64,000 nt of DNA, from assembly GCF_035083965.1 (NCBI RefSeq), contig NC_089735.1, positions 11,248,001 to 11,312,000 of the forward strand, given 5' to 3'. The translations under genes and the position numbers were made by a program. This stretch comes from Branchiostoma lanceolatum (lineage: Eukaryota > Chordata > Leptocardii > Amphioxiformes > Branchiostomatidae). Under the pieces are notes generated by a model. That model was not told the DNA's origin, ran no database searches, and saw only the letters and a program-made list of their open reading frames with translations. This document shows positions 24,301 to 35,300 of the stretch, piece by piece; the stretch's first letter is position 1, and each line of letters begins with the position of its first letter.

Positions 24301-25460
24301 GATGCTGACCACCAATGATGTGTACAGGCTGATAAACTTCCTCAGTGCAGTACGGTGGCTCTTCATCGGCCTGGCCACCGCCACGGTGCCGTACTTACGC
24401 TGGAGGAGGCCGGACATGCACCGTCCGTGGAAGGTGAATACTTACGCAAGTCAATGTATCATATTGTATGGTTAAGTCTCACATAGAACCACGGTAGAGT
24501 GGAACTCGTTTTAACTACCATCAACGGTACAATAGGGGCATTCTCAAGCTTGAATTACAAGAAGCCTAGAGCTAGCCTCTACCAGGCCCCGTCCTATCGC
24601 TGGGAAAATAGTAGAAATCGACCTAGTAGGTAGTCCGCTATACAGGGTAGTCCACTATACAGTGAAGCTTCACTAACGATAATGGAGCTTCACTGTATAG
24701 CGGACTGCCCTGTATAGCGGACTACTTCAGCCGATTTCTACTATTTTCCCAGCGATAGGACGGGGCCTGGTAGAGGCTAGCCTAGAGCTACATGTGCAAA
24801 TGTTAAGTGTGACAGGCTAGGTCCTTCAGTGTAATATAACTAGCAGTGTTGGGAAACATGAATGTTGGTAAACATGTTCAAGTGCAACCTGTGCGATTAC
24901 ACCGTTGCGTTATCTGAAACTTCTTTTCCCAGGTGCCACTTGTGCTGCCCATCATCTTCTCCCTAGTGTGCGCAGTAGTAGTGGCCATGTCTCTGTACTC
25001 CGCCCCGGTGGATGTCGGGATAGGCCTGGCGCTCACCCTGACCGGAGTTCCCGTGTACTGTCTGGCGGTCTGGAACAACAAGCCGGGATGGCTGATACGG
25101 TTTACAGGTTAGTCTCACCGACAGACGCTAGTCTGGGGCTTTGTATGCAGTAGCGTCCGAGGTTAGTGACCCTATTAGTGGTCGGGGGTTATCCGAATCT
25201 TTGCCAGTGTTGTCGGTCACCAGACATGCACGCTACTGGTACTCCCCAAGCAGAGATTGCCTATCATAATCAATTGTTGACAGGTTCCGTTTTTTTTCCG
25301 TACAGCATCAGCTACACGGGCGTTACAGAGTACACTTCTCGTTGTGCCACAAGAATCGCCATCTTCTACCCCCAAGAATCCGCAAGGAACACCGCCACAA
25401 CTTTTGTCTGCCTCCAAGACGCAACCAGAAGATACCAGCAGTGTCTCCACGTATCTGTAG
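19136..25460 (+). CDS. SLC7 light-chain amino-acid transporter, copy 2
   Basis: Ten exons: 19136-19628, 21489-21614, 22059-22158, 22268-22312, 22666-22789, 23164-23267, 23764-23860, 24284-24433, 24933-25107 and 25306-25460 (522 aa). Exons 2-9 have exactly the lengths and phases of copy 1, showing tandem duplication. It has the same hallmarks: [32 protein letters not shown] and [12 protein letters not shown] with the disulphide cysteine. The role should match copy 1: an obligate exchanger needing an SLC3 heavy chain. It differs by a longer N-terminus (about 17 residues) and a longer, Ser/Thr/Pro/Gln-rich C-terminus of about 50 residues, where sorting or substrate range may differ. The start was set at 19136 (GCGATGGCG); an in-frame ATG at 19025 would add 37 residues with no transporter features. 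Intron 1 is expanded by CA and GATA microsatellites. Intron 8, unlike that of copy 1, has a normal GT donor. Confidence 0.93.
19742..19900 (+). repeat. CA microsatellite in SLC7 copy 2 intron 1
   Basis: CA repeats with AGACA and AAACA interruptions for about 160 bases. The overlapping frames on both strands are artefacts. Confidence 0.95.
21228..21400 (+). repeat. CA plus GATA microsatellite
   Basis: A CA tract (to about 21255) runs into roughly 35 GATA units with few changes (to about 21400), ending about 90 bases before exon 2 of SLC7 copy 2. Confidence 0.95.
23473..23564. repeat. Short foldback element
   Basis: Arms 23473-23506 and 23531-23564 are near-perfect reverse complements (CGAAAGTTTTGTATATTCGT against ACGAATATACAAAACTTTCA) around an AT loop. 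It lies in intron 6 of SLC7 copy 2. Confidence 0.8.
23950..24065 (+). repeat. CA microsatellite, then CAGA-rich tract
   Basis: CA repeats in intron 7 of SLC7 copy 2, followed to about 24190 by CAGA-type repeats. Confidence 0.9.
24565..24790. repeat. Large foldback element, about 105-base arms
   Basis: The left arm (from about 24571) and the right arm (to about 24782) are almost exact reverse complements, with GCTAGCCTCTACCAGGCCCC, CGATAGGACG and TATACAGTGAAGC in both. The loop is only about 10 bases. Such long near-perfect palindromes indicate a recent foldback or MITE insertion in intron 8 of SLC7 copy 2. Confidence 0.9.
25150..25240 (+). mobile_element. Diverged SINE-like fragment
   Basis: Matches 16404-16490 in order and position (GGTTAGTGACC, then GTCACCAGACATGCACG), just after exon 9 of the second transporter. 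This suggests the insertion predates the duplication. Confidence 0.4.
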
Positions 25461-26039
25461 GACAAAGTCGAGATGGCAGTCTTCAAACCCTTACCCATAC
25501 TGCTCAGTGCGATCCTTACCGTCCCACTGATAAAGCAGCAGTGGGGATGTATGCCAACACTGCATTGAGTATATTTGGAATCGCAGAAACGCAGAGCGCG
25601 TTGCATCGGGTTCTTTAATTGTTTTCGGTCTTCTAAGTATAGGTTTTGACTAATAATTAAAATCTGAATGAGCGAAAAGCATAGTGAATACTGCCAAGAG
25701 TTGAAACTGATCTTAAGTTTAAAATCAGTATGATTACCGATTCCGACGTGGTAAGGAAAGCGTCAAGTCGGATAAGGAGAATTCGGAAAGAATTTCTTTA
25801 AGTAAATGTTCAACCAAGGATGAAGAGGACATGTAGATTTTACGAGTAGAGAAATATACCGTTAATCAGCGCCCCTCTCTCCCTAAAATTTTTTATTCAT
25901 TGTTAACTCAAGAAGTTGTGAATACATCGTGTCATTTGGTACCTTAAGATCTTTCGGTTTCTTGACAGTTTAGTCATACCGAACGCTGACATCATGCCAT
26001 GACTCTTAAGACTGACCTTTGACAATTGACCCACTTTGC

Positions 26040-26340
26040 ATATTGTTGGGTAAAATATATAATACATGTACATGGCTAGAGCAAACCGACGGCTATTAAT
26101 CACTTACGTCTTGTGTCCAAGTAAAATAAATATTGTGTGGGAAAGGATGGACGTGTCCTAATGCTGACCAGACTGTTCCAAACCCAACGCCAGTCTTGGT
26201 TCGGTCGTGGTCTGTAGAAGGTCCTAAGCTTGTGAGAGTGGCTGTAGCATAACTAACAGACTAAAAAGTCGATTATCCTACAATATTACACTTCACTACA
26301 CAGCACTTAAACTGAAACTTAATGCCTAAGATGCCACGGA
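26040..26340 (+). repeat. Duplicated dispersed block, copy A
   Basis: Pairs with 27550-27830. It shares GGCTAGAGCAAACCGAC, CAACGCCAGTCTTGGTT and GACTAAAAAGTCGATTATCC in the same order with about 15% change by eye. Confidence 0.75.
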
Positions 26341-27549
26341 TTACGCTTAACCACCCCTATAACTCAGTGGGCAACACCTGAGCTGAGGTATCCACCCACA
26401 TGTACAGCTAGAATAACTTATGAACACATCACACGGTCTCTTTTGACCCGTGTGTTCCGAGGAAGAGGGCACGGCAACTGAACTCTCAGGTAAGGACGTT
26501 ACGATGCGTGGTCTACCTTCCGCACTGATACTGGAATTCACACCAAGATGAAGCTATGGAATTTAAGTATTGACCATGCTGCCGTGCGCATTGTTGAACA
26601 AAGGTTTCTGCAAAATTTCTGACTTAGAATTACAAAATGGCCAGAAACCGAAATTTGATCATTTCCTGGGTTGACCATGACAAAGTTGTCATTTTGTCTG
26701 TTAGCGGTTTGGGAAAGATAGTTTGATTGAGGCACAAAAACGATCAAAATTGTTGAACTTTTGACCTATACACATTTAATCTATTCAGTCTGAACATACG
26801 GTGTCCGGCCGACGTCAGATAGGTCAAAAGTCAGGATTGTATCTACTGCAATTCTTCTTGTCATTTTAGGCTCAGACTTTTGCTATTAAATGTACATGAC
26901 AGGTGACATAAACGTTCTCGACAGTGCTTTTAAGACCGACCCCTATGTACCAATTTGTGTTTATTTATTTCGATTTACCACATTTGTGGAAGGATTGACA
27001 TAACAGGTGACTATCACCTTTTCAAGACGTCATACCAGACCAGACTGTAAGATGTGTGAAAGCAAAGATGCTGCAAGGAACGCAAAAAGTGTACGAAAAC
27101 GTAAAGCCTTCAATGTCACTTGGACGGTACAGGTAACGTTACCAGTAACGGGAGGGTGGCAAAATTCGACAACTTGTCTACGTGGATGCGCACGCCTTTT
27201 AGTATTGTACATTTGATCCTCTACCCATCAAGACTGAAGCTTTAGTCTCATGGTAGTCATATTACTGTGATTTAAGCTGCACGATCGTGGAGTATATTTG
27301 AGTTGCACTAACTTTTGTTCCATCATATATGAATGGTTTATTGAATGAACTCTCTTTGCAGCCCAAAAGATCCGAATCGCGAAATTAAGTACATGTACAT
27401 AATCTCAACTATGCTTAGCGTGGGATTTCCCATACATAGAAAATACGACAAATCAAATCTCACTGTACATTGAAATCAACACTATACATACAATTACAAT
27501 TTTCAAGAGGTTGACGATATAGGGCAGGGGACATTTAGCATACCGCTTC

Positions 27550-27830
27550 GTGGTAGTTGTTGGGTCAATTACACAACACCTGGCTAGAGCAAACCGACTA
27601 CTGTAAATTATTAACTCCAACTATTGTGTGGGACAAGATAGGCGTGTCCTAAAGCTGCCCAGACTGCTCCAAATGCAACGCCAGTCTTGGTTGGGTCGTG
27701 GTCTGGGGAAGGTCCTAAACGTGTGACATCGGCTGTAACATGACGCACAGACTAAAAAGTCGATTATCCTACAATATCAAACTACACTACACAATACTTA
27801 AACAGAATCTAAAATACCACAGAAAATGCG
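27550..27830 (+). repeat. Duplicated dispersed block, copy B
   Basis: Second copy of the block at 26040-26340, in the same orientation about 1.5 kb away. It ends about 500 bases before the kinase gene. Confidence 0.75.
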
Positions 27831-28068
27831 TGTCAATGATTAACAATACAGCTAGAATCAGGTCAGATGTCAAGACAGTATCTATTGCACTTCATATTGT
27901 CGTTTTGAGGGTCAGGCTTCTTACTTATGTATATTCTCAATACCGCTCTTATAAGGAAGATCCATATATACCGATTTGTACGAAAGAAAAAATGCTAGTA
28001 ATGCATAGGATGTACGAAAACTAAAAGGTTACAATGTCACTTGGGCGGTACAGGTACGAGCAATCCAG

Positions 28069-28137
28069 ATAAATTGTACCGTTACCGGTAAACCACATAA
28101 ATTGTACCGTCACCGGTAAACCACATAAATTGTACCT
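28069..28137 (+). repeat. 28-bp tandem repeat, about 2.5 units
   Basis: The unit ATAAATTGTACCGTTACCGG plus TAAACCAC starts at 28069, 28097 and 28125. It lies about 200-260 bases before the kinase start codon, upstream of a TATTTAAA at 28168-28175. Confidence 0.85.
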
Positions 28138-28167
28138 TTAAATTCGATATCATTGGGAAGCTCATAG

Positions 28168-28175
28168 TATTTAAA
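28168..28175 (+). promoter_or_regulatory. Possible TATA element of the kinase gene
   Basis: TATTTAAA, about 150 bases upstream of the chosen ATG. It is followed by TGACTCA (28189-28195), an AP-1/ARE-type core. Placement is plausible but untested. Confidence 0.3.
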
Positions 28176-28327
28176 GAAAAGGAGCAGCTGACTCAAAGTG
28201 AAGTCAAGTTCAAGCTTTGTCTCTCTGTTGTTTTGTCATAGAACATACGTTCTACAAATGCAAATGTCAAGAGTTTCCTAAACATTGTCTTTTCCTGATA
28301 GATAGAGAAATACATCTACTACCAAAG

Positions 28328-30460
28328 ATGACAACGACCACCGAGATCGCCATTCCGCAGTCTGCAGAAGACATCGCCCCCTCCTGGGTGCAGCAGGTAC
28401 TGCAGAAGGACATCCCGGGCGTCACCATCACCGACGTCCATGTGAAAGGATCCATCAGTGAAGGCGAGGGATTAATGAGTGACATCATCGCCTTTGACGC
28501 CGAGGGGACAAGGAATGGTACAAGTCAGCACTACAGTCTCGTTGCTAAACTGACAAATTTCAAGCTGCCGTTGACTGTAATGAAACAGTTTCCAAAAGAC
28601 CTTCATATCAAAGCCGAGACGACTGAAGTTAAGTTTTTCTCCGATGCTGTGCCAGAGCTCCTATCTGTGGCAATCCCGAGCACAGAGCGCAAATCCAAGC
28701 CTAAAGCAGGGAATGAAGATGACGAAAACAACCCTCCTGCTGATTCCTGGTTCCTCCCCAAATGCTACTTCGCCGCCACCGATCCAAGCTCCATGGTGTC
28801 CGTCAGGGTTATGGAGAACCTGAAAGCTCAGGGGTTCTCCATAAAACCTGACCGCCAACCGCTGAGCCGTGAGGAGATGATGCTGGCAGTCGAGGCCCTG
28901 GCGCAGGTACACGGCCTGTCACATCAGCTGGAGGTCCGTTCGGGTAAACCCCTTCCTGAGAAGTACGACTGGATCATTACTAGCTCAGATCCTGCAGTTG
29001 TGATGGCTGCAGCAACGTTAACCTACCAATATCAGAACGCCGTGAAGGGATTCGCCGCAGCTTTTCCTGACCAGGTAGATCTTATAGCTCGTCTGGAAAA
29101 GTTAGACCCCTTGTTGATGATAGAGGAGGACCCAAGACCTAAAGTGCTTTGCCATGGAGACTGTTGGCTCAATAACATCATGATCAAGGTAGGACATCAC
29201 ACTTATTTCTTCCTTGTTGAAATGTAAACATTGTGATTTCTTATTGTGTTTCGCTTGTTAAAACTGCGGTCTTTGTCCCAAACACAGCGCGTTGGAGATG
29301 TGCCCACTGACGCAAGGTTGGTGGACTGGCAGACAACCAAATACAAGCCGCCAACCTCTGACCTGACGCTCCTATTTCTTTGCAACACGGGCTGGGACGT
29401 CTTCCACAACCACAGGGACGCTATCCTGGCCCACTATCACCACAAACTGCAGGAAACTCTGGGTCCAATCGGTGAGAATCTTCATAATACGTTACAAACT
29501 GTTAGTTCCATTGGCCAGCGGATAAAAGACATTTACTTCCAAACGTGTCTAAAAGAAATACATAACGACAACAAAGGTGGGGCTGCCAAAATTAAGTTAA
29601 GATCATATAGAGTATTTAAAACTACATAAAATGAAGAAAAATATTTAATAAGTAATGCAAATATGAGGGACAGGAATGCAGTCACAAGATTAAGAATCAG
29701 CTGCCACAAACTACATATTGAAACGGGAAAACATACCCGCACTCCTCTAGAACAACGATTATGTGAACATTGTACTTTGAATAGAATAGAAGACGAATGT
29801 CATTTTGTGGTAGAATGCAGATTATATACCCAAGAATGTATGGAGGTGATAATGAATTGTATAAGCTTGTACAAAACCTATTTCCATACTCCACACATTT
29901 AGGTACTGTACAAAAATTCATATTCCTAATGCGACTAGACAAACCTCCTATTGAAAAACGTGTCTGTTCTGTTATATCTAACGTTACTATAACTGTCACA
30001 AGCGAGCAGTAGAATTTATCTAAAGATAGTCATATTCTTTTTGTATCTGTTAACTGTACTTGTTATTTTGTTTTGTTGTGACCTGTACTTAGCCAAGTGT
30101 GGCAGAAACATGCAATAAAGGTCTCAATTCATTATCACTATGTACACATTCACAGCAAAACGTTAAAGTTGGATGCTACGTGTTCTTTATTTTGTTTTTG
30201 CATTGCTGTAATGTTATTTACTCACCAATCAAGAAGAAGGAATATTGATGGGTGGTTGTGATAGTACACGTTCCAACGGATACCATTTTCTTCCAGAATC
30301 CTCTGGCCTACAAAACTACACGCTGGAAGAGTTGAAGGCCGACTTCAAAGCCGACTGTTTGCCGGGGGTGATCAACCGTTTCCTACACATGGTGGTCCTG
30401 CCTGCCGACCAGAATCTACTGCGGATAATACAGGAGATCCAGGAGTGGGGGGTCATCTAA
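28328..30460 (+). CDS. CHK/EcKinase-like small-molecule kinase
   Basis: Three exons join in phase: 28328-29188, 29288-29471 and 30297-30460 (402 aa). The fold is the aminoglycoside-phosphotransferase/choline-kinase type. The catalytic loop LCHGDCWLNNIMIK has D278 and N283 and is followed in exon 2 by the metal-binding segment LVDWQ (D300). An N-terminal kinase lobe precedes it (GEGLMSDIIAFD, SLVAKLTNF). This matches the DUF1679/EcKL/CHK group, cytosolic ATP-dependent kinases. In insects they phosphorylate ecdysteroids and other small molecules; the substrate in chordates is not known to me. Length is normal. The frame is open upstream to an ATG at 28217, but an acceptor-like TTTTCCTGATAG lies between, so the ATG at 28328 (AAAGATGACA) is preferred. 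The last intron holds a decayed retrotransposon on the same strand. Confidence 0.88.
29472..30125 (+). mobile_element. Decayed non-LTR retrotransposon 3' end
   Basis: Frames after exon 2 of the kinase show the usual C-terminus of a LINE reverse transcriptase: KLRSYRVFK, then RLRISCHKLHIETGKHTRTP, CEHC and DECHFVVECRLY. After a frameshift come TVQKFIFLM and a stop. It ends at CAATAAAGGTCTCAATTC (about 30112-30129). At least one stop and one frameshift break it, so it is inactive. Confidence 0.8.
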
Positions 30461-32386
30461 AGGTGCACATTTCAGTACGACTGTTAAAGGCAACCAAAGC
30501 AATATAAGGGCCCAAATTATGGAAATAGAAGAAATGCTGATATCTTGATGGTAGTGACATTTACTAACACTATTTGGCACATTTGCGTAATAACTTTATA
30601 CTTTGAGCGTTATTTTACAATCGCGCAAAAACGTGCCGTGCAATGATTCCCTTAGTTTCTCGAGCCAACAGAAACCCCGGCGACGATTTTCAGTGAGTTC
30701 TCACATCACAACGACGTCGTATTTTTGCATGATGGACGTCGCTATACATTGTGGTAGTGTAATCATGTATAGAAATGACTTAATAAATTGACTTTCAAAA
30801 TCCGATTTTCGGACCCTAATATCATGCTTGAGTTTCCTTTAACATCGGTAAAGCCGATGGCTAGTCCTTCAACAGTCAGTTCTTGTGTTTGTTTGTCAAA
30901 GAAGGAGAGAAGCGTAAATTCTTTTGTTGGGAAGATGTAAACTGTGATCATACAGATCGCCAAATCATCTTCTCGTGTATCACGTTAAATAAACAATACA
31001 GACACTCATTTATCAATTAAGCGAATTTGAGTCATAAGTTGGAGTTTGCAAGTAACATGGCTGTTGGTAACTTAAGTTAGGATGTGACAATATACTTAAT
31101 TTCGATTCATAGATATAGACAATTGTATAATAATTGTATACAAAACATGTAACCATGCATTACTTAAGGTCTTGCATTTCTGAACGAGTAACGTCTTTGC
31201 TAACAACTCAAAAGGATAACTTTATGAAATATGCAATATATCGCCATGACATCTACATCGTTATCGCTGGGATTGATATTATTGTAATAGATATATTGTA
31301 TTTACCATTATATACATTTTAATGATATGATATAATCAAGCTAGATTTTACTGCCAAAGTTTCCGATGGCAGTACGACTTCTTCACAAGCACATAGATTT
31401 GTGCACTATAGACTATATAAGATTTCCCTGATAAGAAAACCAAGGATAGATTTCATTCATTAGATAAAATGATTCGCCAGGCAACAACACAAATGGCTTT
31501 AATAACATCAATAGATTCACGGTTGAGTAACATAATTGAAGGACTTACTGAATATTTTATGTGATGTTACCGTTACCTATATCAGAGAGACTAATGTAGT
31601 TAGTCTTTTCGTGTATCCGATGACACACATCATAACACCAATAAAGAATTGTTGTTTGCTTGATACACTGTGTTCTGTGGTTCAATTCGCAATACCAGCT
31701 TTGTAGTCCTGTGGTTTAGCTGGAATTGCTGGAATTTTCTTTTTAGTTTTAGTAATAATAAGTTTATCGCAAATTCCTGCCCAAAGGCTAATTGCAAACA
31801 ACATACATAAAATAATAGGGTATTAAAAGAGGCTAGACTAGACTATACAAACATAATTGTCTATCCAGAGGATGTCATCTATAAAATTAAGGTGGTGTGG
31901 CCCAACAGAGAAAATCGAAGCATGATAAGCTATAAAATACATATTTTGTATGCTGTGAAATGTATTGAACCGTTACAGTCTTCGTCGTACAGATATTTCA
32001 GACACTAGATCATTAACCTTTATCAGTTCGTCTTGCTACCATCACCTGGAAATGAGCTCATCGCCTAAAATACATCCGCTCTGCCGGTCGTTCACCTTTT
32101 GGTTCAGGTCAAGAGTCAAAGGTTACAGTCACGGTTTATCAGCTAGTTTAGCAGCTCTTGCAGACAGAGTAAACAGAACTGTGCGTCACATTTCTGTAGC
32201 GTTACACTAAGTCATCGGGTTTAATTGGGTGCATGTCGTCACTCTAGATCTATCTAATAGACAAAATATCCCTTTAAGAAGCGCGGCCCACAGTGGAATT
32301 GTGCAGTTCACTTCCTACCTGGCCGATTCTGGTACCACATATCGGTCCCCGTATCTGACACCACCTGGTTAACTCAGCCTTCAACA
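30461..32386. other. Intergenic, nothing recognised
   Basis: AT-rich 1.9 kb between the kinase and the P450. An AATAAA at 30782-30787 may serve the kinase transcript. No exon or known repeat was seen. Confidence 0.5.
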
Positions 32387-35300
32387 ATGGCGCTGGACTT
32401 CCTGCCCATCCCGCTGACATGGATCCTACTGGCCTTACTACCTGTGCTCTTTTACCTGTGAGTATTAATTCTACAGTGTCTATGTTGCACTTAGCGCCAT
32501 CCTATTTCTACCGGGGCTCCTACACTCGCTTCCCTCAAATAGGATGGCACCCGGCCCAGGCTAGGTTGCACTGGGTTAAGCGTCTGAGATTTATTATACC
32601 AGGTCTTTTAATACCCGTTTTTACCTTTCATGATCATTGAAATCGGCTGGTCAGTTTTCAATGAAAGGTAAAAACAGGTAAGGGTCAGGCCAGGTAAGGA
32701 TTAGACGCTTTGGCGCCATGAGGTGCAGTTCAGTGAGATGCCGCCTTATTTACGAAGTTGGAATCTGTAACGTTAATGATATTGGTTGAAACTGTGATTT
32801 TTTATGTGATTTTTGTTAGTTCGGTTACTTTAGGACACAGGCATTGCAGAGTGAATAAAAAAATATTTTTCATCTTCATGTTTCATCTTGATCAGAAAAA
32901 ACAACAACAGTAGACTCGGAATTCCTGGTCCAAATACTAGGGGAAAATCTAATACTTTCACGTCCCTCGAATAGGATGTTAAATGGAGGTCCTGTGTTTG
33001 AGGAGAGCCACACCTCGAGCACGTTAAAGAACCCACCATACTTATCGAATTTAAGAGTAGGGGTCCTTACCGATGTGAGTGGTTCAAAACCTACAGTCCT
33101 ATAGCCGCACATGGGGCAATTGTCGTATTGAGGTCACCTGAGTTTAAGCGCCGAATGGCAGCCGCTCCAGACCCTTGCAATCTAGGCCCGCCAATTGTGC
33201 GCTCCTCGCAATTCAGCCCCTGGCTGCGAAGAGAGAGTACCGGTAGTCGGCCTACCCAATAATGATAATAATAATAATAGTAATAATAATACTTTCACAT
33301 GTTTTTAGTAGAATAAGAAATATTTCGTCACCCAGTGGCCCCTCCCCCAATTTTTTAGATGCTAACTTGAGAAGCTAATACATTTTGTACATTCAATGAA
33401 CTTTAGTGTGACATTTAGTATCTTAACTTAAGCTTCTCCCTGCTGCCTAACCTTGATAACCAATACAAATTTTGTGCCAAATGGGTAACCTTAGCAGACT
33501 GAGGGTTAATTAACATCTTTTAGTATCTTGATAGTTCAGTCAAGGAAGGCTGACAGATGCTGACATCATGCCTAGAAATAGCGATGACAGGTAACAGCAA
33601 ACTGACCTATGTCCCACTTTGCATATGGCGGCCATAGGTTAATTCCACAACACCTGGCTAGATTAAATTGATTCAAACTTCTACTCTCCTTGTAGATAAC
33701 CATTGTGTGCATTTGTCTTTTTGCTGCCTTTTTATGCATAATTTTGGTGGTACATTTTCATTCTTTCTTTGAAATTTAAGAAAAATGTGATGATACAGTA
33801 GAAAGGTCAGCTAGGCTGAGACTGGCCTCCCACATAGATACAGACAACAATGCAAATATACTTAAGTGAACACACATCAAACAGATGTAGCAAGCACAAC
33901 TTACAGATCTAACTAAAGTAAAATGACTGTACAAAATGTTAGCAAATGTGTGGAGTGGAAAATATCTAAGACCACAAAAAATTAATATGATTAAAGAACA
34001 TAACAATCAAGATGGAAAGGATGGCAGGTTTGTAGGGGTGATCGGAAGTTTTGTCTTTTCAGAAAATCTTATCACTTGTTAGGTAACTTGTTACTGCACT
34101 TGTGGTGCCAATTACACACAAAACTGAGCTGCAACCACACATCTGCTTAGAGATGAATTGACTGGGACCAGGTAGCCTGACGAATTGCGCTCCTACTGGC
34201 CAGCCGGTCCTGTGACCGCCAACCTCCGGCCGAGAGCTTAATGTGTTAACACAGGCTAGGGCCCAGGCACCTGCTTTGAGCCCATATTTGGGCATAGCAG
34301 AAGGTTCTAGTTTGCTGACTTGCTGCGGGGGTCAGACAGAGTTCAGAAAAGAGGTCAGAATACAATACCTCATTAAAACACCTGGTGGTACGGGTATGGT
34401 TAAGGCCTGGGGGAAAAAGTTGTGTTTCCGGTTTCCCGATTGGCCCTAACAAAAACCTGCCGACCCCAGCTGCAGACTTTTTTTGGGATCAAAGGCATTT
34501 TTGATTTAACATCTGAGTGATGAAATTCAAAACAAAATTGAACAGTTGATGTGATGTTATCACTTCTGTGTTAGATTTTGTGCAACATTTAACGTTGGGT
34601 AACCTAAATTCGGGATTTTTCCGATAATGGTTGACTGAAATCAATCTAGCAGAACAATAAACCATCCTTTTTTCTATTATTCTGTCAGTATCATGTACTA
34701 TCTTTGCACTAATCATATATATGGTAGATTTTGTCTCTAGTCGTGCTGACACCATAATATTTCAACTTCAAACTACCGTCCGCCGCACGCACAATTACGG
34801 TGCTGTCGGACAGGGGGGCACATTAATTCGGGAGAGAAGATTCGTCTTGAATATCTTACCGCTAATCACATTTTATACAGCAGCTATTCGTTCTATCCTT
34901 GGCTTGAGGAGAGTGCTATGGATATAGACGTGTCCAAGTAAAAAAAATACACGAAAAAACGGCCGTACCGCACACATCAGGCCAGTTCGGGAACAACCCG
35001 TGTGTTGAGTCGGTAGAACTTCACTCAAAGTCGGCCCATCGTCATCATCGGGCAACGTGTAACGTTACATTATTCATGGGAAGTTAGCTGGATGCCGTAG
35101 CAATGGTAATACCACTATGTCCATGTGTTCCTTGTTGTGTTAGGAGCAAAATTTGAGGAAAATATCTTCCTCAGTCCACTATCACACGCAGCATTTAGAC
35201 AAAAAGTGTTCCTCACAAACCTTTGTCGTCTGCTTGACAACAGGATTCTGGTTAACAATATGGCGGCGGGAAAATACACGTGCCGTAGGTTGTAGCAACA

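Larger units (their letters stand above)
25461..28327. other. Intergenic region with a duplicated block
   Basis: No gene is seen. A block at about 26040-26340 recurs at 27550-27830, with shared pieces such as CAACGCCAGTCTTGGTT and GACTAAAAAGTCGATTATCC. Further matches run to 27140 and 28060, so a longer segment was duplicated and one copy shortened. A third relative is at about 33540-33680. Confidence 0.6.

Noticed and set aside
25166-25618. 150-residue frame and its antisense frame over the last SLC7 exon
   Set aside because: They lie in other frames of exon 10 of SLC7 copy 2, whose own frame fits the transporter C-terminus.
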